Source: Bradyrhizobium sp. SZCCHNS1050 (GTDB lineage: Bacteria > Pseudomonadota > Alphaproteobacteria > Rhizobiales > Xanthobacteraceae). Taken from it: 64,000 bases of DNA. Positions within the stretch are counted from its first letter, which is position 1, and each line of letters begins with the position of its first letter. Both the position numbers and the translations under genes were made by a program. A model generated the notes under the pieces. It made no database searches and had not been told where the DNA came from. It worked only from the letters and a program-made list of their open reading frames with translations. The stretch covers positions 186,001-250,000 of the forward strand of contig NZ_JAUETR010000002.1 of NCBI RefSeq assembly GCF_032484785.1, read 5' to 3'. Shown piece by piece: positions 28,939 through 37,347 of this stretch.

Positions 28939-29706
28939 ATGCGGATTCTCTGCACCAATGACGACGGAATCCATGCGCCGGGTCTCAAGGTGATCGAGGA
29001 GATCGGACGCGCCCTGTCCGACGACGTCTGGATCGTGGCTCCCGAACTGGACCAGAGCGGCGTGTCCCATTCGCTCTCGCTCAATGACCCCCTGCGGCTG
29101 CGTGAGGTCGGCCCGCGGCATTTCGCAGTGCGCGGCACGCCGACCGACTGCGTCATCATGGGATCCCGTCATATCCTGGGGGCGAAGCTGCCCGACGTGG
29201 TGCTGTCCGGCGTCAACAAGGGCCGCAACGTTGCCGAGGACGTGGTCTATTCGGGCACCATCGCCGGCGCGCTCGAAGGCACCATTCTCGGTCTGCCGTC
29301 GTTTGCCCTGTCGCAGGAATTCAGCGTCGCAACGCGTGACAAGCCGTCTTGGGACACCGCGCTCAAATTCGGCCCGCAGATCGTGCGCAAGGTGCTCGAA
29401 GCCGGCGTGCCGAGGAATACAGTGATCAACGTCAACTTCCCCGCCTGTGCACCGGAAGAGGTCAGGGGCGTCGTGGTCACCCGCCAGGGCAAGCGCAATC
29501 TGGGCTTCTTGAAAGTCGATGAGCGGCGCGACGGCCGCGGCAACCCCTATTTCTGGATCGGCTTCGACCGGGCTGCCTCGCTCGATGTGCCCGACGAGGG
29601 GACGGACCTCGCAGCTCTCGCGGCGCGCTACGTATCAGTGACCCCGCTTCGCCTGGATCGCACGGACGAGGCGTTCTCCGGCAAGCTCAGCGACATTCTC
29701 GGCTGA
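28939..29706 (+). CDS. surE: 5'-nucleotidase SurE
   Basis: 255 residues. The N-terminal metal-site motif MRILCTNDDGIHAPG, the SGVNKGRNVAEDVVYSGTIAGALEG segment and the VNFPA motif are diagnostic for SurE, a divalent-metal nucleoside monophosphatase important for stationary-phase survival. The ATG follows GGAGGGACGGAAGG. It neighbours pcm, as in many proteobacteria, though here separated by a receiver-domain gene on the other strand. Confidence 0.95.
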   Translation: MRILCTNDDGIHAPGLKVIEEIGRALSDDVWIVAPELDQSGVSHSLSLNDPLRLREVGPRHFAVRGTPTDCVIMGSRHILGAKLPDVVLSGVNKGRNVAEDVVYSGTIAGALEGTILGLPSFALSQEFSVATRDKPSWDTALKFGPQIVRKVLEAGVPRNTVINVNFPACAPEEVRGVVVTRQGKRNLGFLKVDERRDGRGNPYFWIGFDRAASLDVPDEGTDLAALAARYVSVTPLRLDRTDEAFSGKLSDILG

Positions 29707-29714
29707 AGCGCCTT

Positions 29715-30098
29715 CTACCCCTGTGGCCCAGCGCCACGCAGGGCATGGTCGATCGCCTTTCCGAGCGTCTCGAGCTGGAATGGCTTCTGCAGGGCCGGCC
29801 GGTCGCGATATTCTTCCGGCAACCCCGACGAGCCGTAGCCGGTTGCGAAGATGAAGGGACGGTTGCGCGCCTTGATGAGATCGGCCACCGGCGAGATGAC
29901 CTTGCCGTTGACGTTGACGTCGAGAATGGCGACGTCGAAATAGGTGCTCTCGGCCAGCCGCATCGCTTCGCCGATTTCGCCGGCTTCGGCCGCGACGGTG
30001 TAGCCGAGCTCTTCCAGCATGTCGGCGACCATCATTCGGATCATGACTTCGTCTTCAACCAAAAACACAGAGCCGCGCGGCGGCCGCGGTGCAGTCAT
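29715..30098 (-). CDS. Single-domain response regulator (CheY-like)
   Basis: 127 residues, receiver domain only. Acidic pocket EDE (VFLVEDEVMIRMM) near residue 14, phospho-acceptor Asp in FDVAILDVNVNG, the switch Thr/Ala region FIFATGYGSSG and the Lys of LQKPF are visible. It has no output domain, so it acts through protein contact, as in phosphorelays or stress regulators of alphaproteobacteria. It sits in reverse orientation between surE and pcm, an insertion into an otherwise conserved pair. Confidence 0.88.
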   Translation of the reverse strand: MTAPRPPRGSVFLVEDEVMIRMMVADMLEELGYTVAAEAGEIGEAMRLAESTYFDVAILDVNVNGKVISPVADLIKARNRPFIFATGYGSSGLPEEYRDRPALQKPFQLETLGKAIDHALRGAGPQG

Positions 30099-30365
30099 GA
30101 TGTCAGTCCTTGCCCATACCCGATTTGACGCTCGCAAATAACGGCTTATGGCGCAACGTCAACAATGTCGTCTTTCACGGTCGTGCGGCGTGGGCACGAT
30201 CGCCCATAAGGTGAACGAACCGGACCCGACTTGGTTCCTTGTGCGGAACGCGGTCCGTCGTCGGGACCATGACGGTGCATCCGGTTGCGACGGGTGTGCG
30301 GAAAATCGGTGCGCAACCCTCGCCCGGCAGGTAAATTGCGCACGAGCCCACCAACCGACATCCCG

Positions 30366-31013
30366 ATGCCCCCAGCTGCTCCTCCCGAGAAAATGATGTT
30401 TCAGCTGACCCTGCGTCGGCGGGGGATCAGCGATCAGGCGGTGTTGCGCGCGATGGAAGAGGTGCCGCGGGAGGAGTTCGTTCTGCCGGCCGACCGCCCG
30501 GAGGCCTATCGCGACAGCGCGATGGCGATCGCCTGTGGGCAGACCATCAGCCAGCCCTTCGTCGTCGCCTACATGACCGAGCAGCTCAAGCTGCAGAAGT
30601 CCCATCGTGTACTCGAAATCGGGACGGGGTCAGGATACCAGGCCGCGATTCTGTCCAGGCTGGCCACCAACGTCCTGACGGTGGAGCGCTTCCGGACATT
30701 GGCCGACAAGGCCAGGGAACGGTTGGAGAAGCTCGGCTGCTTCAATGTCGAGGTCATGCTCGGCGATGGCTACGCGCTGCCGCCGGGGGGCGGCCAATTC
30801 GACCGCATCATCGTAACGGCGGCGATGGACGAGATTCCCCAGAGCCTGCTCGACCGGCTGGAGCCGGACGGTATCCTGATCGCGCCGGTCGGGCCGCAAC
30901 ACGGGGTGCAGACGCTCGTCAGGAGCACGCGGACGGGTGATCGTTTCGACCGAAAGGAGCTCGTCGACGTGCGATTTGTGCCGGCAATTCCGGGGATTGC
31001 GCGCGAACTTTAA
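30366..31013 (+). CDS. pcm: Protein-L-isoaspartate O-methyltransferase
   Basis: 215 residues, repairs isoaspartyl damage with SAM. Diagnostic motifs are [19 protein letters not shown], the active-site [13 protein letters not shown] and the SAM-binding [15 protein letters not shown]. The C-terminus [15 protein letters not shown] is typical. The start at 30366 ([20 protein letters not shown]) is likely; an ATG ten codons later is also possible. The gene is in the usual surE-pcm-nlpD order. Confidence 0.94.
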   Translation: MPPAAPPEKMMFQLTLRRRGISDQAVLRAMEEVPREEFVLPADRPEAYRDSAMAIACGQTISQPFVVAYMTEQLKLQKSHRVLEIGTGSGYQAAILSRLATNVLTVERFRTLADKARERLEKLGCFNVEVMLGDGYALPPGGGQFDRIIVTAAMDEIPQSLLDRLEPDGILIAPVGPQHGVQTLVRSTRTGDRFDRKELVDVRFVPAIPGIAREL

Positions 31014-31120
31014 ACGTGCGGATCAGCAGGCCGCACAACGCTTTATTCGCGGCTTAAGCGCTTATTTACCGCGGCTGTGTTTACTCGAATTCGTTGTTTG
31101 TTGCGTACGAGTGAGTAACC

Positions 31121-32575
31121 ATGCCCGCCACTGTCGAGTTGCTTCGCTCGCGCCGCCTGCCGCAAGTTGCGGCGTTGGCGCTGATGTCGTTCGGCGTCGC
31201 CGGCTGCAGCGCCGACATGTCGACGCGGCTGTCGCAGACGCAAAATCCGTTTTCAAACCCCTTTGCATCCGATTCCACCGGGTCGGTGCAGGCGCAGCCG
31301 CCCCGGCAGCACCAGCAATACAGCCAGTCCTACACGCCGGCTCCCGCGCCGGCGCCTGCCTATTCGTCCTCGGCGCTGCCGCCCCCGGCGGTCGGGGCTC
31401 CGCAATCCTATCCGACCGGTGGCGGCGCCGGAGGCATGTCGTCGGGCGGGCGCGGCGTCGCGTCCTATGCGCCACCCGCTGCGGTCCCGGTCGCGGCGTC
31501 CGCCGTCGCCGCACCCCCGGCCTATGCACAGCCCGCGCATTCCTATGCTCCGCCGGCCCAGCCGCGCCTCGAGACCACCGGCACCGTGCCGCCGCGTTCG
31601 GTCGCGGCCGCGCGTCCTGCCAGTGGCACCAAGATCATCGTCGGCACCAGCGATACGCTCGACATCCTTGCCAAGCGCTACCGCGTGACGCCGGCTGAGA
31701 TCCTGGCTGCCAACGGCTACAAGGGCCCGCGCGCGTTGTCGCCAGGCCAGCAGCTGATCATTCCGCATTCTGGCGCGGTGGCGGCTGCGCCCGCGGCCCA
31801 GCCCGCTGCCGCCGCGCCAATGGTCGCGCCGAAGCCGGTGGCGGCCGTCGCACCGTCCACCGTCCATTTCGTCAACCGCGGCGAGACACTCGCCAGCATC
31901 GCCCGCCAGAATCATCTGACGGCGGCTGAGCTCGCCCGCGCCAACAATCTCGATCAGGCTTCGCCGCTCAAGCTCGGGACCAGGCTGACCGTCCCTGGCA
32001 GGGCCGTGGCGGCAGCTGCGCCGGTGGCTCCGGTCGCAACCGTTCCCCAGGCGGTTGCGACCGTGCCGGCGCCAGCGCCGACAACGCGGGTCGCGACGGC
32101 CGCCGGTCCGGTCCAGACCGCCCGCCTGGCCCAGGCCAATCCGGCGCCCGAGAAGGAGGAGGAGCCGGCACGGCCGGCCGAGACCACCAGCTCGCTGCCG
32201 ACCTTCCGCTGGCCGGCGCGCGGCAAGGTGATCACCAGCTACGGCGCCAAGACCAACGGCAAGTCCAACGATGGCATCAACATCGCCGTGCCCGAGGGCA
32301 CCCCGGTGAAGGCGGCCGAAGATGGCGTCGTCGCTTACGCCGGCAATGAATTGAAGGGTTATGGCAATCTGGTCCTGGTGCGGCATTCCAACGGCTATGT
32401 CACCGCATATGCCCATGCGAGTGAGCTGATGGTGAAGCGCGGTGATCCGATCAAGCGCGGCCAGGTCATTGCCAAGTCGGGTCAATCGGGAGAAGTCGGA
32501 TCGCCGCAGCTCCACTTCGAGATCCGCAAGGGATCGTCTCCGGTTGACCCGCTGCAATTCCTCAACGGGGCGTGA
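31121..32575 (+). CDS. nlpD: NlpD-like lipoprotein: two LysM domains and a degenerate M23 domain
   Basis: 484 residues. A lipoprotein signal ends at C29 (FGVAGCSAD). A Pro/Ala-rich segment is followed by LysM repeats at about 170-214 and 248-292, and a C-terminal LytM/M23 domain from about 362. The M23 metal site is degenerate: N383 and N387 replace the usual His and Asp (SNDGINIAV), and Q463 replaces the first His of HxH (QLHFE). This matches NlpD/EnvC factors, which do not cut peptidoglycan but activate cell-wall amidases at division. pcm is directly upstream, as for nlpD elsewhere. Symbol by family and context. Confidence 0.88.
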   Translation: MPATVELLRSRRLPQVAALALMSFGVAGCSADMSTRLSQTQNPFSNPFASDSTGSVQAQPPRQHQQYSQSYTPAPAPAPAYSSSALPPPAVGAPQSYPTGGGAGGMSSGGRGVASYAPPAAVPVAASAVAAPPAYAQPAHSYAPPAQPRLETTGTVPPRSVAAARPASGTKIIVGTSDTLDILAKRYRVTPAEILAANGYKGPRALSPGQQLIIPHSGAVAAAPAAQPAAAAPMVAPKPVAAVAPSTVHFVNRGETLASIARQNHLTAAELARANNLDQASPLKLGTRLTVPGRAVAAAAPVAPVATVPQAVATVPAPAPTTRVATAAGPVQTARLAQANPAPEKEEEPARPAETTSSLPTFRWPARGKVITSYGAKTNGKSNDGINIAVPEGTPVKAAEDGVVAYAGNELKGYGNLVLVRHSNGYVTAYAHASELMVKRGDPIKRGQVIAKSGQSGEVGSPQLHFEIRKGSSPVDPLQFLNGA

Positions 32576-32616
32576 GGTCCGGTCGTTTGACCCCACGCAA
32601 TCGTGGACGACACAGG

Positions 32617-32643
32617 GCCGCGCAGATTACTGCGCGGCTTTTT
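32617..32643 (+). terminator. Intrinsic terminator after the NlpD-like gene
   Basis: A perfect 9-bp stem GCCGCGCAG/CTGCGCGGC around the loop ATTA is followed by TTTTT. The stop codon of the convergent ATPase gene (32627-32629, minus strand) lies in the loop, so one hairpin also encodes the last codons of that protein. Confidence 0.85.
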
Positions 32644-33643
32644 GCGTTGTCAGCCGCACGCCGAGGCGGCCCGCCAGATCTTGCGTGAACTGCCACGCGA
32701 CGCGGCCCGAGCGCGAGCCGCGCGTCGTGGCCCATTCCAGCGCCTCGCGCTCCAACTGATCCTCGGCGACTGCAATGTCGAAATGGCTGCAATAGCCTTT
32801 GACCATCGCGAGATATTCGTCCTGGCTGCAGCGGTGGAAGCCGAGCCATAGGCCGAAACGGTCGGACAGCGAGACCTTTTCCTCGACCGCTTCGCCCGGA
32901 TTGATCGCGGTGGAGCGCTCGTTCTCGATCATGTCGCGGGCCAACAGATGGCGCCGGTTCGAGGTGGCGTAGAGAATGACGTTCTCCGGGCGTCCCTCGA
33001 TGCCGCCTTCGAGCACGGCTTTCAGCGATTTGTAGGACGCATCATTGCCGTCGAACGACAGGTCGTCGCAGAACACGATGAAATGGAACGGCGCGGCACG
33101 CAGGATGTCCATCAGCGCCGGCAGGCTCTCGATGTCCTCGCGGTGGATCTCGATCAGTTTCAGCCGGTCGGCCGGCTTGCGCGTGACGTTGATGCTGGCA
33201 TGGGCGGCCTTCACCAGCGATGATTTGCCCATGCCGCGCGCGCCCCACAACAAGGCATTGTTGGCCGGCAGGCCGTTGGCGAAGCGCTCGGTGTTCTCGA
33301 TCAGGATGTCGCGCATCCGGTCGATGCCCTTGAGCAGGTCGATCTCGACACGGCTGACGCGCGGCACCGTCGAGAGCCGGCCGTTCGGATGCCAGACGAA
33401 GGCGTCGGCCGCGGTCAGGTCCAGCGCGGGCGTGGCACCCGCATGGGTTGTCGCCAGATGCGCGGCAATTGCTTCCAGCGCACGGGCAATCCGGTCAGCC
33501 GTATCATCGGAGGCGGGGCCGGCGGGACGTTTTGCCGCGATCTTTGGTGGCTTTTGCGCTGCAGGCCGGGGGCCTTTGGCGAGCGGTCTGAGGGCGTTTT
33601 TGGCGGGGGCGCGGGACGAGGCTCTGGCTGGTTTTTTCGACAT
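32627..33643 (-). CDS. DUF815-type ATP-binding protein
   Basis: 338 residues. A lysine/alanine/proline-rich N-terminus (1-45) is followed by an AAA-like NTPase of the DUF815 family: Walker A in LLWGARGMGKSSLVKA (about residue 140), a Walker B-like FIVFCDDLSFD, and ATSNRRHLLARDM with the sensor region. The C-terminus GSRSGRVAWQFTQDLAGR is typical. Function of the family is unknown; it is often next to yajC, as here. The start (MSKKPARASSRAPAK) is chosen at the first Met after an upstream sequence of poor coding quality. Confidence 0.85.
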   Translation of the reverse strand: MSKKPARASSRAPAKNALRPLAKGPRPAAQKPPKIAAKRPAGPASDDTADRIARALEAIAAHLATTHAGATPALDLTAADAFVWHPNGRLSTVPRVSRVEIDLLKGIDRMRDILIENTERFANGLPANNALLWGARGMGKSSLVKAAHASINVTRKPADRLKLIEIHREDIESLPALMDILRAAPFHFIVFCDDLSFDGNDASYKSLKAVLEGGIEGRPENVILYATSNRRHLLARDMIENERSTAINPGEAVEEKVSLSDRFGLWLGFHRCSQDEYLAMVKGYCSHFDIAVAEDQLEREALEWATTRGSRSGRVAWQFTQDLAGRLGVRLTTQKAAQ

Positions 33644-33846
33644 GCTGCAAGTTCCTGATGGGGCAGCCATATCGGGCCTCGCCGGCTGCCGCAAGCGGGG
33701 CGAAATGAAGGGGCGGGGCGCCTTGCTATTGGGACTGCTGCCGCTATATTCCGCGCGAAATTCGCAAGAGGCCGGCCCGCGCCGAGACAAGCGTGGTTCG
33801 CCGGCTATTCCCGTCTCACCGGGCGCTGCCCACGAGGATCGACCAC

Positions 33847-34215
33847 ATGCTGATCACCCCTGCCTATGCCCAGGCCGCCGGCGCTGGCGACACCAACAGC
33901 ATGCTGATGTCGCTGCTGCCGTTCGCGCTGATCTTCGTGATCATGTATTTCCTGATCCTGCGGCCGCAGCAGAAGAAGGTCAAAGAGCACGCCGATCTCG
34001 TCAAGAACGTCCGCCGCGGCGACACCATCGTGACCCAGGGCGGCCTGGTCGGCAAGGTGACCAAGGTCGTCGACGACGACCAGGTCGAGTTCGAGATCGC
34101 CGACGGCGTGCGCGTGCGCCAGATGCGCCAGATGATCACGGGCGTCCGCACCAAGGGCGAGCCCGCGAAGGCAGACGCAAAGGACGACAAGAAGGACGAG
34201 AAGGCAGCGAGCTGA
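33847..34215 (+). CDS. yajC: Preprotein translocase subunit YajC
   Basis: 122 residues. A membrane helix (MLMSLLPFALIFVIMYFLIL) is followed by the YajC signature RPQQKKVKEHADLVKNVRRGDTIVTQGGLVGKV. The C-terminus is a lysine/aspartate-rich tail. YajC joins SecDF in the accessory complex that helps SecYEG export and insertion. It is followed by secD and secF, the usual yajC-secD-secF operon. Confidence 0.96.
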   Translation: MLITPAYAQAAGAGDTNSMLMSLLPFALIFVIMYFLILRPQQKKVKEHADLVKNVRRGDTIVTQGGLVGKVTKVVDDDQVEFEIADGVRVRQMRQMITGVRTKGEPAKADAKDDKKDEKAAS

Positions 34216-34303
34216 TCGCCGGCCTGGCCGGTTGAACGCCGGCCTTCGCTCTTTGTGATGTTCTGATTTTCCGGGCCGGCTGCGGCCCTTACGGACAACC
34301 TCC

Positions 34304-35905
34304 ATGTTGTATTTCACGCGGTGGAAGGCGCTGGGCATCATTCTCACGGCGCTCGTCGTGTGCCTGTGCGCGGTGCCCAACTTCTTCTCCGAAGCGACGG
34401 TCAAGACCTGGCCGGCCTGGGCGCAGCGCCGGCTGGTGCTCGGCCTCGACCTGCAGGGCGGCTCCTATCTGCTGCTCGAGGTCGACTCCAACTACATCAA
34501 GAAGGAGCGGCTCGATGCCGTGCGCGACGACGTTCGCCGCACGCTGCGCGATGCCAAGATCGGCTACACCGGATTGGTGAGCCGGGGTGATGGGGTCGAG
34601 GTCCGGATCACCAAGGAAAGCGACACGGGAACCGCGATCTCCAAGCTGCGCGATCTCTCGCAGCCGCTCGGCGGGCTGCTCGGCTCCAGCGGCCAGCGCA
34701 GCCTCGAAGTCAGCGATGCCGGCGGCGGACTGGTCCGGCTGACGATCCCGCCGGCGGCCATCACCGAACGCATCCGCCAGACCATCGAGCAGTCGATGCA
34801 GATCGTCGAGCGCCGCGTCAACGAGCTCGGCACCGTCGAGCCCGTGATCCAGCGCCAGGGCAACGATCGCATTCTGGTGCAGGTGCCGGGCTTGCAGGAT
34901 CCGACGCAGCTCAAGAACCTGCTCGGGCGCACGGCCAAGATGGAATTCCGGATGGTCGATACCTCGGTGCCGGCGGATCAGGCGGTGCAGGGGCGGGTGC
35001 CGCCGGATTCCGAGGTGCTCCAGAGCGCATCGCCACCCAACCAGCCCTATGTCGTGAAGAAGCAGGTGCTTGTCTCCGGCGGTGATCTCTCCGATGCGCA
35101 GACCGGCTTCGACCAGCGCACCAACGAGCCGATCGTCACCTTCCGCTTCAACTCGGCCGGCTCGCGCAAGTTTGCGCAAGCCACCACCGAGAATGTCGGG
35201 CAGCCGTTCGCCATCGTCCTCGACAACAAGGTGATCTCGGCGCCGGTCATCCGCGAGCCGATCACTGGCGGCTCGGGCCAGATCTCCGGCAATTTCACCG
35301 TGCAGTCCGCCAACGAGCTCGCGATCCTGCTGCGCGCCGGCGCGCTGCCCGCGCCGCTGACGGTCATCGAGGAGCGCACCGTCGGTCCGGGCCTCGGCGC
35401 GGACTCGATCGCCAAGGGCGAGCTCGCCTCCTATGTCGGCTCGATCCTCGTCATCGTGTTCATGCTGCTGACCTACCGGCTGTTCGGCGTGTTCGCCAAC
35501 ATCGCCGTGGTGGTGAACGTCGCGATGATCTTCGGCGTGCTGTCGCTGCTCAATGCCACGCTGACCTTGCCGGGCATCGCCGGCATCGTGCTGACGGTCG
35601 GCATCGCCGTGGACTCCAACGTGCTGATCTATGAGCGCATCCGCGAGGAGCTGCGCGGCGGTCGCAATGCGATCTCGGCGATCGACGCCGGCTTCAAGCG
35701 CGCATTGGCGACCATTCTCGACTCCAACATCACCACCTTCATCGCCGCCGCCGTGCTGTTCTATATCGGCACCGGCCCCGTGCGCGGCTTCGCCGTGACC
35801 TTGGGCATCGGCATCCTCACCACGGTCTTCACCGCCTTCACGCTCACCCGTCTGATCGTCGCGGGGTGGGTGCGGTGGAAGCGGCCGCAAAGCGTGCCAA
35901 TCTAG
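34304..35905 (+). CDS. secD: Protein translocase subunit SecD
   Basis: 533 residues. The N-terminal helix (WKALGIILTALVVCLCAVPNF) and LGLDLQGGSYLLLEVD motif lead into the large periplasmic domain; five more helices near the C-terminus include LPGIAGIVLTVGIAVDSNVLIYERIREEL. SecD uses the proton motive force to pull exported chains. The stop is followed after 8 bp by the secF GTG. Confidence 0.97.
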   Translation: MLYFTRWKALGIILTALVVCLCAVPNFFSEATVKTWPAWAQRRLVLGLDLQGGSYLLLEVDSNYIKKERLDAVRDDVRRTLRDAKIGYTGLVSRGDGVEVRITKESDTGTAISKLRDLSQPLGGLLGSSGQRSLEVSDAGGGLVRLTIPPAAITERIRQTIEQSMQIVERRVNELGTVEPVIQRQGNDRILVQVPGLQDPTQLKNLLGRTAKMEFRMVDTSVPADQAVQGRVPPDSEVLQSASPPNQPYVVKKQVLVSGGDLSDAQTGFDQRTNEPIVTFRFNSAGSRKFAQATTENVGQPFAIVLDNKVISAPVIREPITGGSGQISGNFTVQSANELAILLRAGALPAPLTVIEERTVGPGLGADSIAKGELASYVGSILVIVFMLLTYRLFGVFANIAVVVNVAMIFGVLSLLNATLTLPGIAGIVLTVGIAVDSNVLIYERIREELRGGRNAISAIDAGFKRALATILDSNITTFIAAAVLFYIGTGPVRGFAVTLGIGILTTVFTAFTLTRLIVAGWVRWKRPQSVPI

Positions 35906-35913
35906 GAGCTACT

Positions 35914-36927
35914 GTGACACACTGGGTTCTCATCGGGCTTGGCATCCTGATCGCGGTGCTGACGGTGGTCAGCGCGCTCGGCCTGCTGCCGTCGCTGCGC
36001 ATCGTTCCCGACGACACGCATTTCGATTTCACGCAGTTCCGCCGCATCAGCTTTCCGATTTCTGCGGCGCTGTCGATCCTCGCCATCGTGCTGTTCTTCA
36101 CCCATGGCTTGAACCTCGGCATCGATTTCCGCGGCGGCACCTTGCTCGAGGTGCGGGCCAAGTCCGGCACCGCCGACATTGCGGGGATGCGCGCGACGCT
36201 GGCGACCCTCGGTCTGGGCGAGGTGCAGCTGCAGCAGTTCGGCACTGCGGCCGATGCATCGGTTCTGATCCGAATTGCCGAACAGCCGGGCGGCGACGCC
36301 GCGCAGCAGGAGGCCGCGAACAAGGTGAAGGCGGCGATCGGCGATTCCGTAGAGTATCGCCGGGTCGAGGTGGTGGGGCCGCGCGTTTCCGGCGAGTTCC
36401 TGGCCGTCGGCATGCTCGGCCTGATGCTCGCGATCATCTCGATCCTGATCTATCTCTGGTTCCGGTTCGAATGGCAGTTTGCGCTCGGTGCCATGATCGC
36501 CAACGTCCACGACATCGTGCTGACGATCGGCTTCATGTCGATCAGCCAGGTCGATTTCGACCTCACCAGCATCGCGGCGCTGCTGACCATTCTCGGCTAT
36601 TCGCTCAACGACACCGTCGTCATCTACGACCGTATCCGCGAGATGCTGCGGCGCTACAAGAAGATGCCGATGCCGCAGCTGCTCAACGAATCGATCAACT
36701 CGACCTTGTCGCGCTCGATCATCACGCACGTCACGGTGACCCTGGCGCTGCTGGCATTGCTCTTGTTCGGCGGCCCGGCGATCCACAGCTTCACCGCGGT
36801 GATGATGTTCGGCGTGGTGCTGGTCGGCACCTACACCTCGATCTTCATCGCCGCGCCGATCCTGATCTATCTCGGCGTCGGAACCGTTCGGGGTGATCAG
36901 ATCGACGAGCCGAAAAAGAAGCCCTGA
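35914..36927 (+). CDS. secF: Protein translocase subunit SecF with extra N-terminal helix
   Basis: 337 residues, GTG start after AGGAG. The family motif LNLGIDFRGGTLLEV and the Thr/Ser-rich SLNDTVVIYDRIREML segment are present, with six core membrane helices. Before the usual first helix is an added hydrophobic segment (WVLIGLGILIAVLTVVSALGLL, residues 3-24), so the N-terminus would have the opposite topology if it spans the membrane. It pairs with SecD as a proton-driven export factor. Confidence 0.95.
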   Translation: MTHWVLIGLGILIAVLTVVSALGLLPSLRIVPDDTHFDFTQFRRISFPISAALSILAIVLFFTHGLNLGIDFRGGTLLEVRAKSGTADIAGMRATLATLGLGEVQLQQFGTAADASVLIRIAEQPGGDAAQQEAANKVKAAIGDSVEYRRVEVVGPRVSGEFLAVGMLGLMLAIISILIYLWFRFEWQFALGAMIANVHDIVLTIGFMSISQVDFDLTSIAALLTILGYSLNDTVVIYDRIREMLRRYKKMPMPQLLNESINSTLSRSIITHVTVTLALLALLLFGGPAIHSFTAVMMFGVVLVGTYTSIFIAAPILIYLGVGTVRGDQIDEPKKKP

Positions 36928-36969
36928 TCAGCCGTTGGACCCGGATCGGGGTTGAGATGTTGGTCTCGC

Positions 36970-37347
36970 ATGGCAACTGACGCCCCGCATTTCCCGCGGT
37001 CCGCGCCGATCGACGGTTATGGCAAAGGCGGCTTCGCCTTTGCCGGCATGTCGCATCGCGGCTCGCTGCTGTGCCTGCCCGACTCGATCTGGGCCTGGGA
37101 CGTCATCCAGCCCGATCAGATCGACCGCTATTCGTTGCAGCGCGTTTTTGATGCGGCGAACAGGATCGACACGCTCATCATCGGCACCGGAAACGAAGTC
37201 TGGATCGCGCCGGCACCGCTGCGCGCGGCCCTGCGTGGCGTGAACGTCGTGCTCGATGCGATGCAGACCGGCCCCGCGATTCGCACCTACAACGTCATGA
37301 TCGGCGAGCGGCGCCGGGTTGCGGCAGCGCTCATCGCCGTCCCATGA
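36970..37347 (+). CDS. Mth938-like (NDUFAF3-type) protein
   Basis: 125 residues, single domain of the Mth938/DUF498 family: PIDGYGKGGFAFAGMSHRGS, then DTLIIGTGNEVWIAPAPLRAALR and DAMQTGPAIRTYNVMIGE. The mitochondrial homologue NDUFAF3 is a complex I assembly factor, and alphaproteobacterial versions are classically next to secF, as here. The bacterial role is not established. Its end overlaps the next gene by 4 bp. Confidence 0.88.
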   Translation: MATDAPHFPRSAPIDGYGKGGFAFAGMSHRGSLLCLPDSIWAWDVIQPDQIDRYSLQRVFDAANRIDTLIIGTGNEVWIAPAPLRAALRGVNVVLDAMQTGPAIRTYNVMIGERRRVAAALIAVP

